A DNA stretch of 34,951 bases, taken from the NCBI GenBank assembly GCA_029251165.1, contig JAQXDW010000118.1:1-34951 (forward strand), read 5' to 3'. The stretch is from Myxococcota bacterium. GTDB lineage: Bacteria > Myxococcota_A > UBA796. Positions 16,308 to 24,085 of this stretch are shown here, one piece after another (the first letter of the stretch is position 1; each line of letters begins with the position of its first letter). A model generated the notes under the pieces. The model searched no databases. It was not told where the DNA came from and saw nothing but the letters and a program-made list of their open reading frames with translations. The position numbers and the translations under genes are program-made.

Positions 16308-17518
16308 CAGTCCGCCTTCATCGCTTGGACAGGGTTGAGCCGGGAGGCTCGCCAGGCCGGCCACAGGGAGGCCAGCACGGTGACGCTCATCATGCTGGCC
16401 AGCACCATCACCACCTGATCGGGGTGGAAGATTCCCTTGATGCGCTCGGGAAAGACCACCCCGTTGAGGTCCAGATCGCCGTAGCCGAGGTTGATGCCGC
16501 TGGTGCACATCAGGTAGTCCAGCCCGCCGCCCAGCAGGCCACCGATGACCGCGCCGATGACCGCCAGCAGCAGGCTCTCGGTGATGATCAGCTGCACCAG
16601 CTTTCCGGGGCGGGTGCCCAGGGCCATCATCACGCCCAGCTCTCGGGTGCGCTCGAAGACGCTCATCAGCATGGTGTTGAGCACCCCAAAGCCGGCGAGG
16701 AAGAAGATGACACCGAGCATGACCATGCTCTGGGCCTCGCCGCTCTTGAGCATCTCAGCCATCTGCGGCTGAGCCTGCTGCCAGGAGCGCACCAGGCGAT
16801 CACCACCAGCGACCGCGGTGACCTGCTCTTGCAGGACCGTCACGCCGTCCTTGCCGCCGCTGGCCAGCAGCACCACCTCGTGGACCTGATCCTCGATGTA
16901 GAGCAGCTCCTGGAGGTCTGCCAGGCTCATCCACGCGCCCTGCTTGTCGCGCATCTTGTTGCCGCTGCGCATGGTGCCGATGACCTCGTAGGCCCCCGCT
17001 CCGATGGAGCCGTCGGCGGCCTGGGTCATGATCACGACCTCGTCGCCCAGCGCGGCGCCCAGCTCCTTGGCCATCCCGTGACCCAGGAGGATCTGGCCGG
17101 GCGCGCTCAGCCATCCACCCTGATCGAGCATGTTCTCGGTGGGCGAGACCGCGATCTCACGGACCGGATCGACACCGATCAGCTGCGCACCCACGCTCTT
17201 GTCTTCGGTGCCCAGCAGGCCGGCTCCGTAGGCCCGCCAGGTGACGGCAGCAGACTCGGAGAGCGCCTCCAGCTCCACCAGCATCGACTCGGCGCCCTGG
17301 AGGGTGTCGAACATCGAGAGGGTCTGTGGATAATCCGGGTGCTCGACGCGCACGTGGCCGGTCTGCTGGGTGATCGCCACGTCGAACATGGTCGAGAACA
17401 TGCCCTCCATCATCGCCATCATGGGCATGCACATCGCAGCCCCCAGGCTCATGGCGGCGACCGTGATCATGCTGCGGCGGGTGTGGCGCCAGATGTTGCG
17501 CCAGGCAAGGGCAATCAA
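16307..17518 (-). CDS. FtsX-like (MacB/LolC-type) ABC permease 1
   Basis: The protein has 403 aa. The start is TTG 17518 (MIALAWRNIWRHTRRS), supported by AAGGAG about 6 bases upstream that spans the stop of the LolA-like gene; no ATG nearby fits. The layout is N-terminal span, large periplasmic domain, and three C-terminal spans with GVLNTMLMSVFERTRELGVMMALG, the hallmark of the family. It closely parallels the second permease, so this looks like an old duplication. The pair needs the LolD-type ATPase downstream. Confidence 0.9.
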   Translation of the reverse strand: MIALAWRNIWRHTRRSMITVAAMSLGAAMCMPMMAMMEGMFSTMFDVAITQQTGHVRVEHPDYPQTLSMFDTLQGAESMLVELEALSESAAVTWRAYGAGLLGTEDKSVGAQLIGVDPVREIAVSPTENMLDQGGWLSAPGQILLGHGMAKELGAALGDEVVIMTQAADGSIGAGAYEVIGTMRSGNKMRDKQGAWMSLADLQELLYIEDQVHEVVLLASGGKDGVTVLQEQVTAVAGGDRLVRSWQQAQPQMAEMLKSGEAQSMVMLGVIFFLAGFGVLNTMLMSVFERTRELGVMMALGTRPGKLVQLIITESLLLAVIGAVIGGLLGGGLDYLMCTSGINLGYGDLDLNGVVFPERIKGIFHPDQVVMVLASMMSVTVLASLWPAWRASRLNPVQAMKAD

Positions 17519-17520
17519 GG

Positions 17521-18246
17521 CTACTCCTTCAGCGCCTGGAGGGTGAAGATGCGGTCGTCGATCTCGACCTCAAAGTCGGCCTCCACCGTGGTGATGCGGG
17601 TGAATTCTTCCGGCTTGTCGGCCGGGATCAGGGTCATGGTTGCCGGGACCATCCGCCCGTCGAAGTCGCGCACATCGCTGAACGCCATCGTTCGGGCCAG
17701 GGTGCCGTCCTCGTCGTAGTAGGCCACCTCGACGGGGATCTTGTCGGCGCGGACCTTGACCACCACCTTGCCCCAGACCACCGGGGCATCCGGCTTGGCG
17801 GTGCAGACGATGGTGTAGACGCCGTCCACCAGGCCCTCGTTGACGTAGGTGAATTCATCGGCCAGTCGGTTGGACTTGACCAGATCGTCGTTGCTGAAGT
17901 GGCTGCCCATCCACGAGCCCGACATCATCCCCTGGGGGATCTTCATCGTGCGGTCGACCTTGGGCAGGTAGTTCCACATGTCCTCGCCGACCTTGAGGGT
18001 GGTCGTGCCGGCGTCCTTGGCGGGCGAGAGGATGCGGATCAGCGAGTTCTCCTCGCCGCGCGACCACGCCTGCATGCTCATCGTCCGCTCGTATCGGGCG
18101 GTCTTGACCTGCATCTCGATGGTGGTGATGCTGCTCTCGCCCCGGTTGATGTCGTCGGTGGCATCCAGCAGCTCCTCGATCGAGGGCTCCGCAGCCAGCG
18201 CGGGAGCTGAGGCGGTGAGGAGCAGCGCAATGAGCAGTCGTCGCAT
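17521..18246 (-). CDS. Periplasmic outer-membrane lipoprotein-sorting (LolA-like) protein
   Basis: The protein has 241 aa with a signal peptide (cleavage about after ALAA, residue 19). The mature part matches the 'outer membrane lipoprotein-sorting protein' family (PF17131): an early stretch of MSMQAWSRG, then SPAKDAGTTTLK, WNYLPKVDRTMKIP, and SWMGSHFSNDDL. The fold is a LolA-like half-barrel with a hydrophobic cavity for acyl chains. It likely accepts a lipid or lipoprotein from the permease pair and passes it toward the outer-membrane barrel. GGGAGAG precedes the start. It is distinct from canonical LolA, so general lipoprotein sorting should not be assumed. Confidence 0.87.
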   Translation of the reverse strand: MRRLLIALLLTASAPALAAEPSIEELLDATDDINRGESSITTIEMQVKTARYERTMSMQAWSRGEENSLIRILSPAKDAGTTTLKVGEDMWNYLPKVDRTMKIPQGMMSGSWMGSHFSNDDLVKSNRLADEFTYVNEGLVDGVYTIVCTAKPDAPVVWGKVVVKVRADKIPVEVAYYDEDGTLARTMAFSDVRDFDGRMVPATMTLIPADKPEEFTRITTVEADFEVEIDDRIFTLQALKE

Positions 18247-18292
18247 GGGGTTCTCTCTCCCTGAGGGTGTTGTTTTACCGCGTTCTGAATGT

Positions 18293-18318
18293 TTAGTCCG
18301 AAGTGAACACTAATCGGA
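18293..18318. promoter_or_regulatory. Candidate operator upstream of the LolA-like gene
   Basis: Nested dyads lie between the regulator stop and the LolA-like start: TTAGT/ACTAA (18293-18297, 18309-18313), TCCGA/TCGGA (18297-18301, 18314-18318) and AGTG-AA-CACT (18302-18311). They fall where a GbsR/MarR-type regulator could act on a promoter for the transport genes. Half-sites are short, so this is tentative. Confidence 0.3.
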
Positions 18319-18792
18319 GCGCTGACGTGCTCTCCAGTGCCTAAGGATCAGCGGAAATTCCTGCTCATAGAACGCATAGAAGTCACGCGTCTCTTCCAGG
18401 CGGCGCCGCTGCTGCGGTGAGGCCGCGCTCATCATCTCCAGGCCATCATCCAGCAGGGAGCGGAAGTTGCTTAAGAGACTCATCTGCTCCTCCATGAGCA
18501 TCTCCCAGGCGCCTGAGCGGACCCGGAAGTGTGTGCTCCGCGAGCCCGGAACCGCGACCTTCTCGACCAGCGATATGCGAATCAGCAGGCGGGTGTTGGT
18601 GGAGATCGAGCCCTTGCTGGCACCGAGCTGAGCGCTCAGCTGGCCCGAGGACTGCTCGGCTGGATTGCAGATCAAGAGCAACCCGAGCAGGCGTCCAGCC
18701 ATTAGAGGAAGGCCAGACCTTTCCAATTGAAGTGCCACTTGTTCGATAAATTGGCGCTCTCTCTGATTCCGATCCACATTCCATCCTTGCAT
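18310..18792 (-). CDS. GbsR/MarR-family transcriptional regulator
   Basis: The protein has 160 aa from ATG 18792 (MQGWNVDRNQ); the much longer open frame upstream lacks protein character. It holds a winged helix with LSAQLGASKGSISTNTRLL as recognition region and VAVPGSRSTHFRV as wing, the pattern of GbsR-type MarR relatives, followed by a long helical C-terminus for dimerisation. There is no Shine-Dalgarno sequence before the ATG. It is the first gene of the minus-strand transport operon, 63 bases before the LolA-like gene, and its start is 15 bases from a divergent gene. It likely controls the operon and perhaps the divergent gene. Confidence 0.85.
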   Translation of the reverse strand: MQGWNVDRNQRERQFIEQVALQLERSGLPLMAGRLLGLLLICNPAEQSSGQLSAQLGASKGSISTNTRLLIRISLVEKVAVPGSRSTHFRVRSGAWEMLMEEQMSLLSNFRSLLDDGLEMMSAASPQQRRRLEETRDFYAFYEQEFPLILRHWRARQRSD

Positions 18793-18807
18793 TGGTAGGG
18801 AGTCTAC

Positions 18808-19410
18808 ATGCAGACGGTTGCCGCTGGCCTGACCGAGCTGACCGATGATGAGCTCAAGAAGCTGCTCCGCCACATCTATCGCGAGGAGCTGCCCTGCCCC
18901 GTCACTGCGGACACCCTGGCCTGTGTGGGCTTTCAGAGCCGCCACGAGTGGATCTCTGCGGCGCTGCGTGGACTGGATGCTGCTGGTGTGAAGGCCGTGC
19001 TGGTCGCGGTGATTGCGGAGCGCCGCAAAGCAGCTGAGGATGCCGGTCCGGTGCTTCCTGACCGGCGGCGTGATCCGGCGGTGGTCAACGTCGAGGAGGT
19101 TGAGTGGACGCCGGTCATTGAGGGGCTGAAGACGAAGGCGCTCTCCCAGGCGACGGGAGGGCGGGGGCTGTCCGCAGTGCTGTACTGGCTGGAGGCGGGC
19201 AAGCGCACCGGTCCGATGACGCCCAGCGGAGAGTCCGCCTTGACGGTGCTGGAGGGCAACCCGATCCTGAGCATGGCCGGGCAGTACCACACCCTCCACC
19301 CCGGCGACTACGTCGCCATCGTCTCCGACGGTGACATCGAGCTGATCAGTCCGGGAGAGGCGGAGTCGCGGTTTATGATCACCGAGATCGATCCCTCCGG
19401 AGGCCCCTGA
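18808..19410 (+). CDS. Hypothetical protein with N-terminal helical adaptor-like domain
   Basis: The protein has 200 aa, with ATG 18808 preceded by AGGGAG at 5 bases. Residues ~8-72 form a compact helical unit with LTDDELKKLLRHIYREELPC, then GFQSRHEW and ALRGLDAAGVKAVLVAVIAERR. The regular Leu/Ala pattern suggests a small protein-interaction domain. Residues ~135-195 look beta-rich, with HPGDYVAIVSDGDIELISPG, which is loosely cupin-like. No catalytic motif is sure. It is divergent from the GbsR-like regulator with 15 bases between the start codons, so control by that regulator is likely. Function unknown. Confidence 0.75.
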   Translation: MQTVAAGLTELTDDELKKLLRHIYREELPCPVTADTLACVGFQSRHEWISAALRGLDAAGVKAVLVAVIAERRKAAEDAGPVLPDRRRDPAVVNVEEVEWTPVIEGLKTKALSQATGGRGLSAVLYWLEAGKRTGPMTPSGESALTVLEGNPILSMAGQYHTLHPGDYVAIVSDGDIELISPGEAESRFMITEIDPSGGP

Positions 19411-19852
19411 GCGGGGGGAGAACATTTGCATGCCTGACGTCATCACTGCCGGCGGCATCAGGCCTCTCACCCGGGCTGCTCTCTCGGAATCCTTCGGCGG
19501 AGCCATCCTCGAAGCCCGCACTGAGCACAGCAGTCCGCACCGTGCCGGCGGGGCAGGGCGTTGGGATGAATGCCCCCATCAAGGCTGTGCTGCTGTGGGA
19601 GCCGACACCCCTGCTGGAGCGGGCATACCGCCACAGCGGGTAGTGTTCGCCGCCCGGGCCCGAGAGCCGCTGGAGCCTTCCCCTCCCAGTCCTGGTCGCT
19701 GGGGTGGACGCTGCGTTGGTTTCTGATGGCCTGTGGGGTTCTGCACCAGGCAGGACCCACGCGACCGCACCACGGCGTGAGCCCTCGCCGAGAGCGCCTA
19801 CCGGCAGGTGAGGACGGGCCACCCTGCCGGACGGGAATCACCAGATGTCGCG
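19411..19852. other. Intergenic region without a convincing gene
   Basis: Open frames exist on both strands (for example 19430-19726 plus and 19379-19822 minus), but their Pro/Arg/Gly/Ser-rich products look like chance GC-rich frames. A 25-codon frame from ATG 19566 is also unsupported. A C4/G4 hairpin (about 19404-19416) at the stop of the preceding gene and an 8-bp hairpin at 19801-19830 are the only structures seen. The rest holds nothing I can name. Confidence 0.5.
19801..19830 (-). terminator. Hairpin downstream of the zf-TFIIB gene
   Basis: CCGGCAGG (19801-19808) and CCTGCCGG (19823-19830) form a perfect 8-bp GC-rich stem with a 14-nt loop, 22 bases past the stop of the minus-strand gene. 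There is no T tract, so it may be a transcript 3'-end stabiliser or an atypical terminator. Confidence 0.35.
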
Positions 19853-20173
19853 CTACTTCTTTCGGGTGAAGTTGAAGAAGTCCGCCAGGGCCTTGATCCG
19901 GTTGCCCTCGTCTTCACCGACAAGCTGCTCGAGCTCGCCGGGGTCGAGCAGTACAGCGCCGCAGTTGCTACAAGCCTCGATCTCGATGCCCTTGAAGATC
20001 TGGGTGCTCATGTCGTGGCCGCACTTGCCGCACTTGAAGTGGTGGAGCTTGCGCAGCTCCGCCTCGGCCTCGTCGGCCTTCTTGCGCGCGGCTTCCTCTC
20101 GCATCGCGCGGAGTTTCTCCTGATCCTGCTTGCGGAAGTAATCTTCCTCTTGCTGGTTCTTGTCGCTGGACAT
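19853..20173 (-). CDS. Small zf-TFIIB domain protein
   Basis: The protein has 106 aa. A charged helix (residues ~10-45, likely coiled coil) is followed by a zinc ribbon with C48GKC51 and C68SNC71, then GAVLLDPGELEQL, the signature of the zf-TFIIB family (PF13453). These four cysteines should bind one Zn. The start is secured by AAAGGAGG 7 bases upstream, one of the strongest ribosome sites in the window. Family members are of unknown role. No operon partner is evident; the ABC exporter operon is divergent. Confidence 0.88.
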   Translation of the reverse strand: MSSDKNQQEEDYFRKQDQEKLRAMREEAARKKADEAEAELRKLHHFKCGKCGHDMSTQIFKGIEIEACSNCGAVLLDPGELEQLVGEDEGNRIKALADFFNFTRKK

Positions 20174-20293
20174 TGCCGCCTCCTTTCTAAGTCGGTGCCC
20201 TGAGTATCAAGGAAACGGACTTTCGGGGAGGGGGCAAACCCGATACCGGTCTGTCTACGGCCCGGTCGGACTTCAGCGGGTGTGGAGTGGTGT

Positions 20294-21190
20294 ATGGATG
20301 CGCTGGTGACTTCAGGACTCACGCGCCGCTTCGGACAGCGGACTGCGGTGGGCGATCTGAGCCTCTCTGTGAAGGAGGGCGATGTCTATGGCTTCCTCGG
20401 CCCCAACGGCGCCGGAAAGACCACTGCGATCCGGTGCATTCTCGGTCTCATCCGACCCTCCAGCGGCGAGGTCACCGTCTTCGGGGAGCGGGATCCGATC
20501 CGCCAGCGTGCCTTTGTCGGTGCGATGGTGGAGACGCCAGCATTTCACCGCTGGATGACCGCTGAGGACAACCTCGCCCGCGCCGCGGCGTTCTCTGGGA
20601 TCGAGAAGTCTCGAATTGCTCCGGCCTTGGAGCGGGTCGGGCTGACCGGTCGCGGGCGGGACCGGGTGGGCAGCTACTCGCTGGGCATGCGTCAGCGACT
20701 CGGCATCGCCCGCGCGCTGCTGTCGAAGCCGAAGCTGCTCATCCTCGACGAGCCGACCAACGGACTCGACCCCCGCGGGATGAAAGAGGTCCGCGATCTC
20801 CTCGCCACCCTCGCCCGAGACGAAGGCATCACCATCTTCATCAGCTCCCATCTCCTCGCGGAGGTCGAGCAGCTGTGCACTCGGGTCGGCATCCTGGAGC
20901 ATGGCCGTCTCATCGCCGAGGGCACCCCAGCAGCCCTCGCTGGGCGCCAGCAGGTCGCGGAGATCGGCGCGACCGATCGCGAGGCGCTCCAGGCGGCGCT
21001 GGAGAAGATGTCGATCCCGGTGCTGTCTGATGGCGAGCAGGGGCGGCTCCGGATCTCCCTCGCGAGCCTGTCCGCCGCTGACCTCAACCGACACCTCCTC
21101 GATGCCGGGGTTCAGGTCAACGCCCTCATCCCTGGCGGACGGTCCCTCGAGGACCTCTTCCTCTCCCTGACCAGCGAGGAGCTGTCCTGA
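20294..21190 (+). CDS. ABC-2 type transporter ATPase
   Basis: The protein has 298 aa from ATG 20294, which has GGAG 6 bases upstream; GTG 20282 is less likely. Walker A GPNGAGKTT is at 36-44, signature YSLGMRQ at 128-134 and Walker B LLILDEP at 148-154 followed by TNGLDP. The LGMRQ form of the signature and the ~80-residue C-terminal extension fit the CcmA/DrrA/NatA group of exporters. It powers the ABC-2 permease whose start shares one base with its stop. Confidence 0.93.
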   Translation: MDALVTSGLTRRFGQRTAVGDLSLSVKEGDVYGFLGPNGAGKTTAIRCILGLIRPSSGEVTVFGERDPIRQRAFVGAMVETPAFHRWMTAEDNLARAAAFSGIEKSRIAPALERVGLTGRGRDRVGSYSLGMRQRLGIARALLSKPKLLILDEPTNGLDPRGMKEVRDLLATLARDEGITIFISSHLLAEVEQLCTRVGILEHGRLIAEGTPAALAGRQQVAEIGATDREALQAALEKMSIPVLSDGEQGRLRISLASLSAADLNRHLLDAGVQVNALIPGGRSLEDLFLSLTSEELS

Positions 21191-22020
21191 TGCCCGCTCA
21201 CTTCTTTGCGATGGTGGTCGCTGAGCTTCGCACCGTGTTTGCGCGGGGCTCGGGCCTTGGAGCGGTCATCGTGAGCCTGTTCATCGGGGTGCTGACCACC
21301 GCGGTGATGTTCTGGGTCTACAGCAACGCCGGGGATGCCCAGATCAACGGCGGCTCGATCGACGGCTTCGTTCAGTTCTCTGGCCCCCACTGTGCTGGCT
21401 GGGCGCTGACCGCCCGCAACTTCCTGATTCTGCCGCTGCTGCTGCTCCTGGCGACCGGCGGCACCCTGGCGGGTGAGCTGAGCGACAGCACCCTGCGCGA
21501 GGTCCTGGTCCGACCCGTCTCTCGCTGGAGCGTCCTGCTCGCCAAGCTCGTCGCCCTGATGACCCTCTCGGCGGTCTGCCTCCTGGCAACCCTGACGCCC
21601 TCTCTGGTTGGCGGCGCGGCGCTGTTCGGCATGGAGGGGCCGACGGTTGACCTCCTGCTGGGCTACACCGCGACCCTCGGCACCGACCTGGGCATCATCT
21701 CGTTTGGCCTGCTCGCCAGCACCGTTGTCCGCAGCGTAGGCGGCGTGGTGGTCTCGGTCATCCTGCTGCTCATCTTTGACGGCGGCGCTCGGCTCCTGCT
21801 GTGGGGTCGCGAGAAGCTGCTCGACATGATGCGGGCCACCCAGGGGGATTACACCGAGGCGGCGGTCCACTACTCTCAGCTTCTGCCGGGGGCAGCCCTG
21901 GACTGCTGGAAGGGCTGGACGGATGGCTGGGCCTGGGAGCCGTTTGTCGGGCTCTCTGCGCTGGTCACCATCTGCCTTACCGTCACCGTGATCCGCTTCT
22001 CCAGGATGGACATTGACTGA
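21190..22020 (+). CDS. ABC-2 type permease
   Basis: The protein has 276 aa and about six membrane spans (around residues 20-40, 75-95, 115-140, 150-170, 180-200 and 250-270), with GTLAGELSDSTLREVLVRPVSRW in the first cytoplasmic loop, a feature of ABC-2 permeases of the NatB/GldF type. The start overlaps the ATPase stop (TGATG), so the two form one exporter. The substrate is unknown. The two genes downstream, one an HTTM protein, are in the same unit and may make or modify the substrate. Confidence 0.9.
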   Translation: MPAHFFAMVVAELRTVFARGSGLGAVIVSLFIGVLTTAVMFWVYSNAGDAQINGGSIDGFVQFSGPHCAGWALTARNFLILPLLLLLATGGTLAGELSDSTLREVLVRPVSRWSVLLAKLVALMTLSAVCLLATLTPSLVGGAALFGMEGPTVDLLLGYTATLGTDLGIISFGLLASTVVRSVGGVVVSVILLLIFDGGARLLLWGREKLLDMMRATQGDYTEAAVHYSQLLPGAALDCWKGWTDGWAWEPFVGLSALVTICLTVTVIRFSRMDID

Positions 22021-22693
22021 GCGGCCTCTGGTGAGGTTACGAGACCACCTCCGAGCAGCGCTGATTTCCCTCCACATCGTCGCGGTTGTCCTGGTCGCGC
22101 TGCCGAACCCGTCGGGCTTCATGAAGCGCTCGATGTGGTCGCTGCCGATGGTCCAGGATGAGCTGGAGGCGTGGGCGGAGCGGGCGACGTCGCTTGGGAT
22201 TTCGCACACTGCGGCCACCCTGGAGGACGCGACCTGGCGGAGGTTTCAGCAGGTCGTCTCGATCCGCAAGACCGTCCTCCGTCCGCTCCGTCCATACTAC
22301 AAGCACTGCGGGACCAACCAGTCCTGGGCGCTGTTTGGCATCCCGCAGCGCTATCCCTCCTGGCTCCACATCGACCTGAAGCATCCCAGCGAAGGCTGGG
22401 TGCCGATCTACATCTCTCGGGACGCCACGCGGGACTGGCGGCGGGACATGCTCGACACCGAGCGGTACCGATCGTTCCTCGTCTACGCTGCCCGAGAGAG
22501 TCACCACCGTCGGTTCGTGCGGCTGGGGACGTGGCTGGCGGGCATGGCTGCTGCAGACTTTCCAGAGGCGGAGTCGGTTCGGCTTCAGTGGCGTGATCAG
22601 CGGACCCTCACTCCGGCGGAGATCCAGCGCGGACGCTCCGCAGCGCCATCCTTTCGCTCTGAGATCACCGTCGACCTGGCGGCGCTGCGATGA
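22013..22693 (+). CDS. Hypothetical HTTM-partner protein with N-terminal membrane anchor
   Basis: The protein has 226 aa. It starts at TTG 22013, with AGGA upstream, and overlaps the permease by 8 bases. Residues ~10-28 form a single hydrophobic segment (ALISLHIVAVVLVALP), so it is probably anchored by its N-terminus. The rest is soluble and rich in Arg and Trp. It sits directly before an HTTM-domain gene with ATGA overlap. Small proteins of similar size often accompany HTTM genes, which suggests a shared complex. I do not recognise a catalytic motif. Confidence 0.78.
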   Translation: MTERPLVRLRDHLRAALISLHIVAVVLVALPNPSGFMKRSMWSLPMVQDELEAWAERATSLGISHTAATLEDATWRRFQQVVSIRKTVLRPLRPYYKHCGTNQSWALFGIPQRYPSWLHIDLKHPSEGWVPIYISRDATRDWRRDMLDTERYRSFLVYAARESHHRRFVRLGTWLAGMAAADFPEAESVRLQWRDQRTLTPAEIQRGRSAAPSFRSEITVDLAALR

Positions 22694-23655
22694 CGCTGTG
22701 GAGGCGCTGGGCTGGCTTCTGGGCACGAGAGGAGCCTGCCGAGAGCGTGGCGCTGTTCCGCATCCTGCTGGGGCTGTGCATTCTGTCGATGCTGGCGGTG
22801 GACATTCCGATCCGGGACTTCATCTGGGTGGATCGGGACCATGGCGGCTTCCGGGCGATCTCGCAGGCGCGGGGGCTCATGGCCCTCCTCGGCGGGCACA
22901 CCCCGGCAGCCGTCGGCGGCTTGTTGGTCGGCGCCCTGCTCTCCGCGACCACCTTGACCCTCGGTGTTCTCCCCCGACTCTCGGCGCTCATCTGCCTCCA
23001 GATTGTTCTGGCGCTGCACTCCAGTGGCTCTCCTGGGGGCAGCCAGGACACCCTGGTCACCAACAGCCTCTGGCTGCTCGTCTTCGCCCGCTCTGACGCC
23101 ACCCTCTCGCTGACGGCCCGGTGGCGCTCGGGTCGCTGGCGCCCACGGGTCCTGATTCCAGCCTGGCCGCGCTACCTGGGCATCCTCCAGCTCATGCTGG
23201 TCTACCAGATGGCCGGACTCTACAAGCTCAGCGCCTACTGGCACCCCGGCGGCGACCTCAGCGCGCTGTACACCATCCTCAGCAATCCTGCCTGGCACCG
23301 CTGGAACCTGGGCAGCCTGTGGGTGACCCTCTACCCGCTCACCCAGCTCGCCACGCTCGGAACCTGGCTGTTTGAGACTGTGGGTCCGACGACCCTGGTG
23401 GCTGCGCTGTACTGTCGACACACCCGGAGCCGCCCAGGCCGGCTGCGCGCGCTGCTCAATCGCTGGCGGGCTCGGGATCTCTTCGTGGTCTCTGGCGTGG
23501 GCATGCACCTTGGGATCATGCTGCTGATGGCGGTGGGGGCGTTCAGCGCGCTGAGCCTGTCGCTCTACCCCTGCTTCTTTCACCCCGACGAGATCCGTGG
23601 CTGGCTGGATCGGCTCACAGCTGGGCAAGCAGGAGAACGATCCACATCAGCGTGA
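22690..23655 (+). CDS. HTTM-domain integral membrane protein (gamma-carboxylase related)
   Basis: The protein has 321 aa with about six to seven membrane spans. The start FWAREEPAESVALFRILLGLC is the typical HTTM opening, followed by a DRDHGG region, SQDTLVTNSLWLLVFAR, and the conserved LQLMLVYQMAGLYKLSAYWHPGGDL block. HTTM domains form the membrane part of vitamin K-dependent gamma-glutamyl carboxylase; bacterial stand-alone forms lack a proven substrate. It lacks the long lumenal C-terminal domain of the full carboxylase. It closes the exporter operon. Its 3' end overlaps the convergent minus-strand gene by 41 bases. Confidence 0.87.
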   Translation: MTLWRRWAGFWAREEPAESVALFRILLGLCILSMLAVDIPIRDFIWVDRDHGGFRAISQARGLMALLGGHTPAAVGGLLVGALLSATTLTLGVLPRLSALICLQIVLALHSSGSPGGSQDTLVTNSLWLLVFARSDATLSLTARWRSGRWRPRVLIPAWPRYLGILQLMLVYQMAGLYKLSAYWHPGGDLSALYTILSNPAWHRWNLGSLWVTLYPLTQLATLGTWLFETVGPTTLVAALYCRHTRSRPGRLRALLNRWRARDLFVVSGVGMHLGIMLLMAVGAFSALSLSLYPCFFHPDEIRGWLDRLTAGQAGERSTSA

Positions 23656-24085
23656 GTCCAGCGATGACCGGCACGGTCAGACGGGCGATCTGGCCTGCAG
23701 CGACCGGTCGGTCCTCGCGCATGCCGTACCACAGCGCCCCGCCGATCAGCGGGGTGAGTATCAGGTTTCCCACCGACAGCCCGAGGAGCTGCCACGTGCT
23801 CAGGGGCTTGAGCTGGGCACTGGACAGCGGGAGCGCACCCATCTCCTCTCGGGCCAGCTCTCGCAGCGCGCTGCTGGGATCTGGACCCTCTCCACCACGA
23901 ATGCGCTCGCCGGCTTGCAGCATCTCTTCTTCGGTGAGGTAGTCCAGGCCAAACAGCCACGCGATCGGGCGCTCCTCACCGAGGGGAACGAACGAGCAGG
24001 TCTTGCACGGCACGAACGGTCCCTGCTTGGGACCACCGCAGCGGTGGCAGACGGCTCGGACCGGTCGCTGCGGAGAGGCGGTCAT
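23615..24085 (-). CDS. Zinc-ribbon membrane protein
   Basis: The protein has 156 aa from ATG 24085, which overlaps the stop of the gene before it (ATGA). An N-terminal zinc ribbon uses C13HRC16 and C27KTC30. The middle is helical, with LTEEEMLQAGERI and SSALRELAREEMG, and the C-terminus has two membrane spans (about 105-125 and 135-155). It is probably held in the inner membrane with the ribbon in the cytoplasm. Function unknown; it is paired with the degenerate ATPase-like protein. Confidence 0.78.
   Translation of the reverse strand: MTASPQRPVRAVCHRCGGPKQGPFVPCKTCSFVPLGEERPIAWLFGLDYLTEEEMLQAGERIRGGEGPDPSSALRELAREEMGALPLSSAQLKPLSTWQLLGLSVGNLILTPLIGGALWYGMREDRPVAAGQIARLTVPVIAGLTLMWIVLLLAQL

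Noticed and set aside
15069..16508. Longer start for the second permease (479 codons)
   Set aside because: The added residues read through the previous gene in another frame; ATG 16307 matches the family N-terminus and a coupled TGATG start.
16325..17719. Long plus-strand open frame (464 codons) opposite the first permease
   Set aside because: The product is rich in His/Gln/Asp repeats typical of antisense frames, and the permease on the minus strand is clearly real.
18310..19521. Extension of the GbsR-like regulator to 403 codons
   Set aside because: The extra N-terminal part lies opposite the divergent 200-aa gene and lacks protein character; the winged helix starts soon after ATG 18792.
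19379..19822. Minus-strand open frame of 147 codons in the gap after the 200-aa gene
   Set aside because: Pro/Arg/Ser/Gly-rich composition, overlap with the end of a real gene and no start signal.
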